A DNA stretch of 17,231 bases from CAZFPA01 sp964520975. Its GTDB lineage: Bacteria > Bacillota > Negativicutes > Selenomonadales > Selenomonadaceae. The stretch is taken from assembly GCA_964520975.1 (NCBI GenBank), contig CAZFPA010000043.1:1-17231 (forward strand), given 5' to 3'. Made by a program: the position numbers and the translations under genes. Shown here in pieces: positions 14,661-17,231 of this stretch (positions are counted from its first letter, which is position 1; every line of letters starts with the position of its first letter). The notes below the pieces were generated by a model. It was not told the origin of the DNA. It did no database searches and saw only the letters and a program-made list of their open reading frames with translations.

Positions 14661-14906
14661 TTATCTGAGTACTGCTGCGGCTGCCGCGCCAACTTCAATG
14701 GCACAAGCCTCGCCCAGTTCCTGCATGTCTGCTGCAGGCACCGTCTCAATCCCCTTCTCCGCACAAAGTGTCCGGAGCGGCTCAATGACCCGTGCATCGG
14801 CATCTCCTGCCAGAAACACACACGTCGCAAGTCCTTTATTCACTGCCTTGGTAACCTGTTTGATACCAATGACTTTATCGGCATTTTTTAGTGCTTCAAG
14901 CGTCAT
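14661..14906 (-). CDS. L7Ae/L30e-family ribosomal-like RNA-binding protein (YbxF type)
   Basis: Small L7Ae-family proteins bind kink-turn RNAs. The B. subtilis relative YbxF, also named rplGB, lies at the same place before rpsL. The 81-residue product has the family pattern: an N-terminal GIKQVTKAVNKG RNA-contact segment, CVFLAGDADARVIEPLRTLC and a C-terminal ACAIEVGAAAAAVL. The ATG at 14904-14906 is 8 bases from AGGGAG. A GTG three codons upstream (14913-14915) overlaps that site, so the shorter form is chosen. It is the first gene of the str transcript, about 45 bases downstream of the predicted promoter. Its exact cellular role is not established. Confidence 0.92.
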   Translation of the reverse strand: MTLEALKNADKVIGIKQVTKAVNKGLATCVFLAGDADARVIEPLRTLCAEKGIETVPAADMQELGEACAIEVGAAAAAVLR

Positions 14907-14914
14907 TCGCTTCA

Positions 14915-14920
14915 CTCCCT
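14915..14920 (-). promoter_or_regulatory. Ribosome binding site deciding the L7Ae-family gene start
   Basis: The minus strand reads AGGGAG, 8 bases before the ATG at 14906. The longer-frame GTG (14913-14915) overlaps its last base, so it is an unlikely start. Confidence 0.7.
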
Positions 14921-14957
14921 AATCACCAAATCATGCTCTTAAATCAGGCACCTCTAT

Positions 14958-14986
14958 ATATTATCACCAGGCAAAATGATTGTCAA
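14958..14986 (-). promoter_or_regulatory. Promoter of the str operon
   Basis: On the minus strand a consensus TTGACA (14981-14986) is followed by a 17-base spacer and TAATAT (14958-14963), preceded by TGA as an extended -10 element. Alternatively GATAAT (14960-14965) could be the -10 with a 15-base spacer. AT-rich sequence lies upstream of the -35. Transcription would start near 14951, leaving a leader of about 45 bases. It fits a sigma-A housekeeping promoter. Confidence 0.8.
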
Positions 14987-15163
14987 CACTTATTTCATCA
15001 ACTTTTTCGTGCCCACGCGCCCTGGCGTATCATGCGTAAATATTTTTTATATAATCCGTATGAAAGTCCTCATTTTGTGGACATCGCTATAGAACATTAC
15101 ATTTCTATAGAAATTTTTCTACATTGCCTGCTTTTTTGTCAAGTGACGCCTTTAAACAAAAAG
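14987..15163. other. Gene-free spacer upstream of the str promoter
   Basis: This AT-rich stretch between the tkt terminator and the str promoter holds no credible coding frame, tRNA or repeat. It contains the palindrome at 15087-15110 and a second TTGACA on the minus strand at 15137-15142 without a good -10 at 16-18 bases. An AT-rich run lies at 15041-15054. Confidence 0.6.
15087..15110. repeat. 24-bp palindrome, possible operator
   Basis: CTATAGAA (15087-15094) and TTCTATAG (15103-15110) are perfect inverted 8-base arms around the 8-base CATTACAT. Symmetric arms with this spacing resemble a dimeric regulator site. It lies about 100 bases upstream of the str -35 box and 119 bases past the tkt stop. 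I recognise no known operator consensus. Confidence 0.45.
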
Positions 15164-15195
15164 AAAAAAATACAGGGAGCAGCTGCTCCCCGTAT
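15164..15195 (-). terminator. Intrinsic terminator of tkt
   Basis: On the minus strand the hairpin at 15170-15195 has a perfect 16-base palindrome core GGGAGCAGCTGCTCCC. It is extended by ATACG pairing with TGTAT (one G-U pair). A run of T residues follows (TTTTTTCTT). It begins 33 bases after the tkt stop and should separate tkt from the str operon. Confidence 0.9.
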
Positions 15196-15228
15196 CTTTC
15201 TTCCTTATTATATACACGTATAGGATGC

Positions 15229-17223
15229 TCAGCCTTTAACGACCTTACGCATTACCTCAGCTACATGTTCTTTGGTAAAGCCAAACTTCTTGAAGAGAAC
15301 GCCTGCCGGAGCCGAAGCGCCGAAGCCCTCCATTGTCACAGCAGCACCATCGAGACCAGTATAGCGGCCCCAGCCAAAATCCATCGCTGCTTCCACTGCT
15401 ACACGCGCCCGAATCTTCTTGGGCAGGATGCTCTCCTTATAGGAAGCACTCTGCTGCTCAAAGAGATCCATGCATGGCATGCTGACAACACGTACATCGA
15501 TGCCCTCTGCTGCCAGAACCTCCTGTGCCTCGATTGCAAGCGAAACCTCAGATCCGGAAGCGATGAAAATGCCATCCGGCGTATCCTTCTTAGCATCGGA
15601 TACAACATAAGCACCCTTCAGGGCATCCTTACTGCTGCCAGCCAGCTGCGGCAGATTCTGACGAGTCAGCACCAGCGCCGTCGGCGTCTTTTCGCTCGTG
15701 ATTGCCAGATACCATCCCGCAGCCGTCTCCGTTGCATCCGCCGGACGGAATACATTGATGTTCGGCATGGCCCGGAACATAGCAAGCTGTTCTACCGGCT
15801 CATGCGTAGGCCCATCCTCGCCAACACCGATGCTGTCATGCGTAAGCACATAAGTCACAGGAATTCCCATGAGGGCTGCCAGACGAACCATCGGCTTGAT
15901 GTAATCGCTGAATACAAAGAAGGTTGCTACGTAGGTGCGCAGGCCGCCATGCAGTGTGATACCATTAGCAATTGCCGCCATGGCAAGCTCACGTACACCA
16001 AAATGCAGATTCCGGCCAGCATAATTTTCACGGCTGAAATCTCCGGCATCCTTCATATTCGTCTTGTTTGAAGGTGCAAGATCCGCGCTGCCGCCAATGA
16101 GCTGCGGCAGAATGTCCTTGATGCGGTTAATCATGATCCCGGACAGTCCTCGCGTTGCCTGTGCCTTATCGTCATAAGCCCAGAACTCCTCGTCCGTCAG
16201 CAGTGCTTTAGCGTCTGCCGGGGCATGGAACTTATCCCAAAGTTTTTTCTGCTCCGGATATTTAGCGGCATAAGCAGCAAAAAGCGCCTGCCACTTTTCT
16301 TCCGCCGCTGCGCCCTTCGCTGCCAGCTCTTTATAATGTGCATAGACCTCATCCGGAATATGGAAGGACTGCTCCGGATCTGCCCACCCCAGGTTCTCTT
16401 TCAATGCTTTTACGTTATCTTCCCCCAGCGGCTCGCCATGCGCACTGGCCTTGCCCTGTTTTGCCGGGCAGCCATAGCCGATCTGCGTTTTGACCGTAAT
16501 GAAAGAAGGATGCTTTTTATCCGCCTTCGCTTCCTCTATGGCACTGGCAATCGCCGCCAGGTCATTGCCATCCTCTACGGTGATCGTCTGGAAGCCAAAT
16601 GCCGCCATGCGCTGCTGGACATTTTCCGTAAACGCAATATCCGTGCTTCCCTCAATCGATATCTTATTGCTGTCATAGAGAATGATAAGCTTGGAAAGGC
16701 CCAATGTGCCTGCCAGGGAGAAAGCTTCCGAGGAAATTCCTTCCATCATGCAGCCATCGCCGCCCAGCGCAAAGGTATAATGATCTACCACCGGGAAATC
16801 CGGCTTATTGAAAATCGATGCCAGGTGAGCTTCCGCCATAGCCATGCCCACGGCCATGCCCATACCGGCGCCCAGAGGCCCAGTCGTTGCTTCAACGCCT
16901 GTCGTGTGACGATACTCCGGATGTCCCGGTGTCAGCGAACCATCCTGACGGAACTGCTTCATATCTTCCATAGTAAGACCATATCCATAGAAATGCAGCA
17001 GCGAATAAAGCAAAGTGGAACCATGTCCGCCTGAAAGAATAAAGCGATCGCGGTTTGCCCATTTCGGATCCTTCGCATTATGATTCATGTGATTCGCCCA
17101 AAGCTCATAGGCCATAGGTGCGCTTCCCAGCGGAAGTCCCGGATGGCCGGAATTTGCCTTCTGGATGGCATCTGCCGCCAGCACGCGAATCGCATTTACG
17201 CATGTCGTATCGATGTTACTCAT
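15229..17223 (-). CDS. tkt: Transketolase
   Basis: Transketolase moves two-carbon ketol units between sugar phosphates in the non-oxidative pentose phosphate pathway, using thiamine diphosphate and a divalent metal. The 664-residue product is full length. The N-terminal domain has GHPG with His27, GGHGS with His67 and PGHPE with His101. The cofactor motif GDGCMMEG...DSN spans about residues 155-186. The second domain contains the catalytic-Glu motif FGVRE and the DSIGVGEDGPTHEP substrate loop. The C-terminal domain follows. The ATG is at 17221-17223. Only 8 bases lie upstream of it in the window, so its ribosome binding site and promoter are not visible. It has its own terminator and is metabolically unrelated to the genes downstream. 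Confidence 0.97.
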   Translation of the reverse strand: MSNIDTTCVNAIRVLAADAIQKANSGHPGLPLGSAPMAYELWANHMNHNAKDPKWANRDRFILSGGHGSTLLYSLLHFYGYGLTMEDMKQFRQDGSLTPGHPEYRHTTGVEATTGPLGAGMGMAVGMAMAEAHLASIFNKPDFPVVDHYTFALGGDGCMMEGISSEAFSLAGTLGLSKLIILYDSNKISIEGSTDIAFTENVQQRMAAFGFQTITVEDGNDLAAIASAIEEAKADKKHPSFITVKTQIGYGCPAKQGKASAHGEPLGEDNVKALKENLGWADPEQSFHIPDEVYAHYKELAAKGAAAEEKWQALFAAYAAKYPEQKKLWDKFHAPADAKALLTDEEFWAYDDKAQATRGLSGIMINRIKDILPQLIGGSADLAPSNKTNMKDAGDFSRENYAGRNLHFGVRELAMAAIANGITLHGGLRTYVATFFVFSDYIKPMVRLAALMGIPVTYVLTHDSIGVGEDGPTHEPVEQLAMFRAMPNINVFRPADATETAAGWYLAITSEKTPTALVLTRQNLPQLAGSSKDALKGAYVVSDAKKDTPDGIFIASGSEVSLAIEAQEVLAAEGIDVRVVSMPCMDLFEQQSASYKESILPKKIRARVAVEAAMDFGWGRYTGLDGAAVTMEGFGASAPAGVLFKKFGFTKEHVAEVMRKVVKG

Positions 17224-17231
17224 TCAATCAA

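Noticed and set aside
14907..14951. Possible kink-turn in the leader of the L7Ae-family gene (CTGA at 14944-14947 and ATGAT at 14930-14934 on the minus strand)
   Set aside because: The motifs are short and I cannot find flanking stems in the right arrangement, so self-binding by the protein is not supported.
15137..15142. Second TTGACA on the minus strand in the tkt-str spacer
   Set aside because: No -10 sequence better than GAAAAA at 16-18 bases. A TAGAAA at 15 bases is weak, so I do not call a promoter.
15124..16071. A 315-codon plus-strand frame opposite tkt and the tkt terminator
   Set aside because: It begins inside the terminator region and shadows tkt in codon register; it has no domain pattern.

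Overview
The window is a single block of 28 genes, all read from the minus strand. From high to low coordinates they are transketolase, the str operon (a small L7Ae-family protein gene, rpsL, rpsG, fusA, tuf), the S10 operon (rpsJ to rpsQ) and most of the spc operon (rplN to secY). The last gene, secY, runs off the left edge. No plus-strand gene, tRNA, rRNA, CRISPR array or mobile element is supported.

Organism: a Bacillota-type bacterium. The evidence is the L7Ae/YbxF-like gene just before rpsL, the 61-residue zinc-type S14, the zinc-ribbon L24 and strong AGGAGG ribosome binding sites. The moderate G+C and the protein wording suggest Negativicutes or a related clade, but I cannot fix the genus from the sequence alone.

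Layout. (1) 15229-17223: complete tkt, ended by its own hairpin terminator at 15164-15195. (2) 14907-15163: gene-free spacer with a 24-bp palindrome (15087-15110) and a promoter with a consensus TTGACA -35 box (14958-14986). (3) 10359-14906: str operon, with a UUCG hairpin between the L7Ae gene and rpsL, closed after tuf by a very strong terminator (10291-10334). (4) 10177-10290: structured leader before rpsJ with no clear promoter. (5) 1-10176: S10 and spc genes with very short gaps or overlaps and no internal terminator, so probably one long transcript. A hairpin lies between rplB and rpsS.

Together the genes supply ribosomal proteins, two translational GTPases (EF-G and EF-Tu) and the SecY translocon channel. 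Transketolase is a metabolic neighbour with its own terminator, standing where rpoBC lies in many Bacillota. The content is core and conserved. I found no new system. The points worth a second look are in regulation and start sites: 11 of 28 genes appear to start with GTG or TTG, several structured intergenic RNAs are present, and the str operon lacks adjacent rpoBC.
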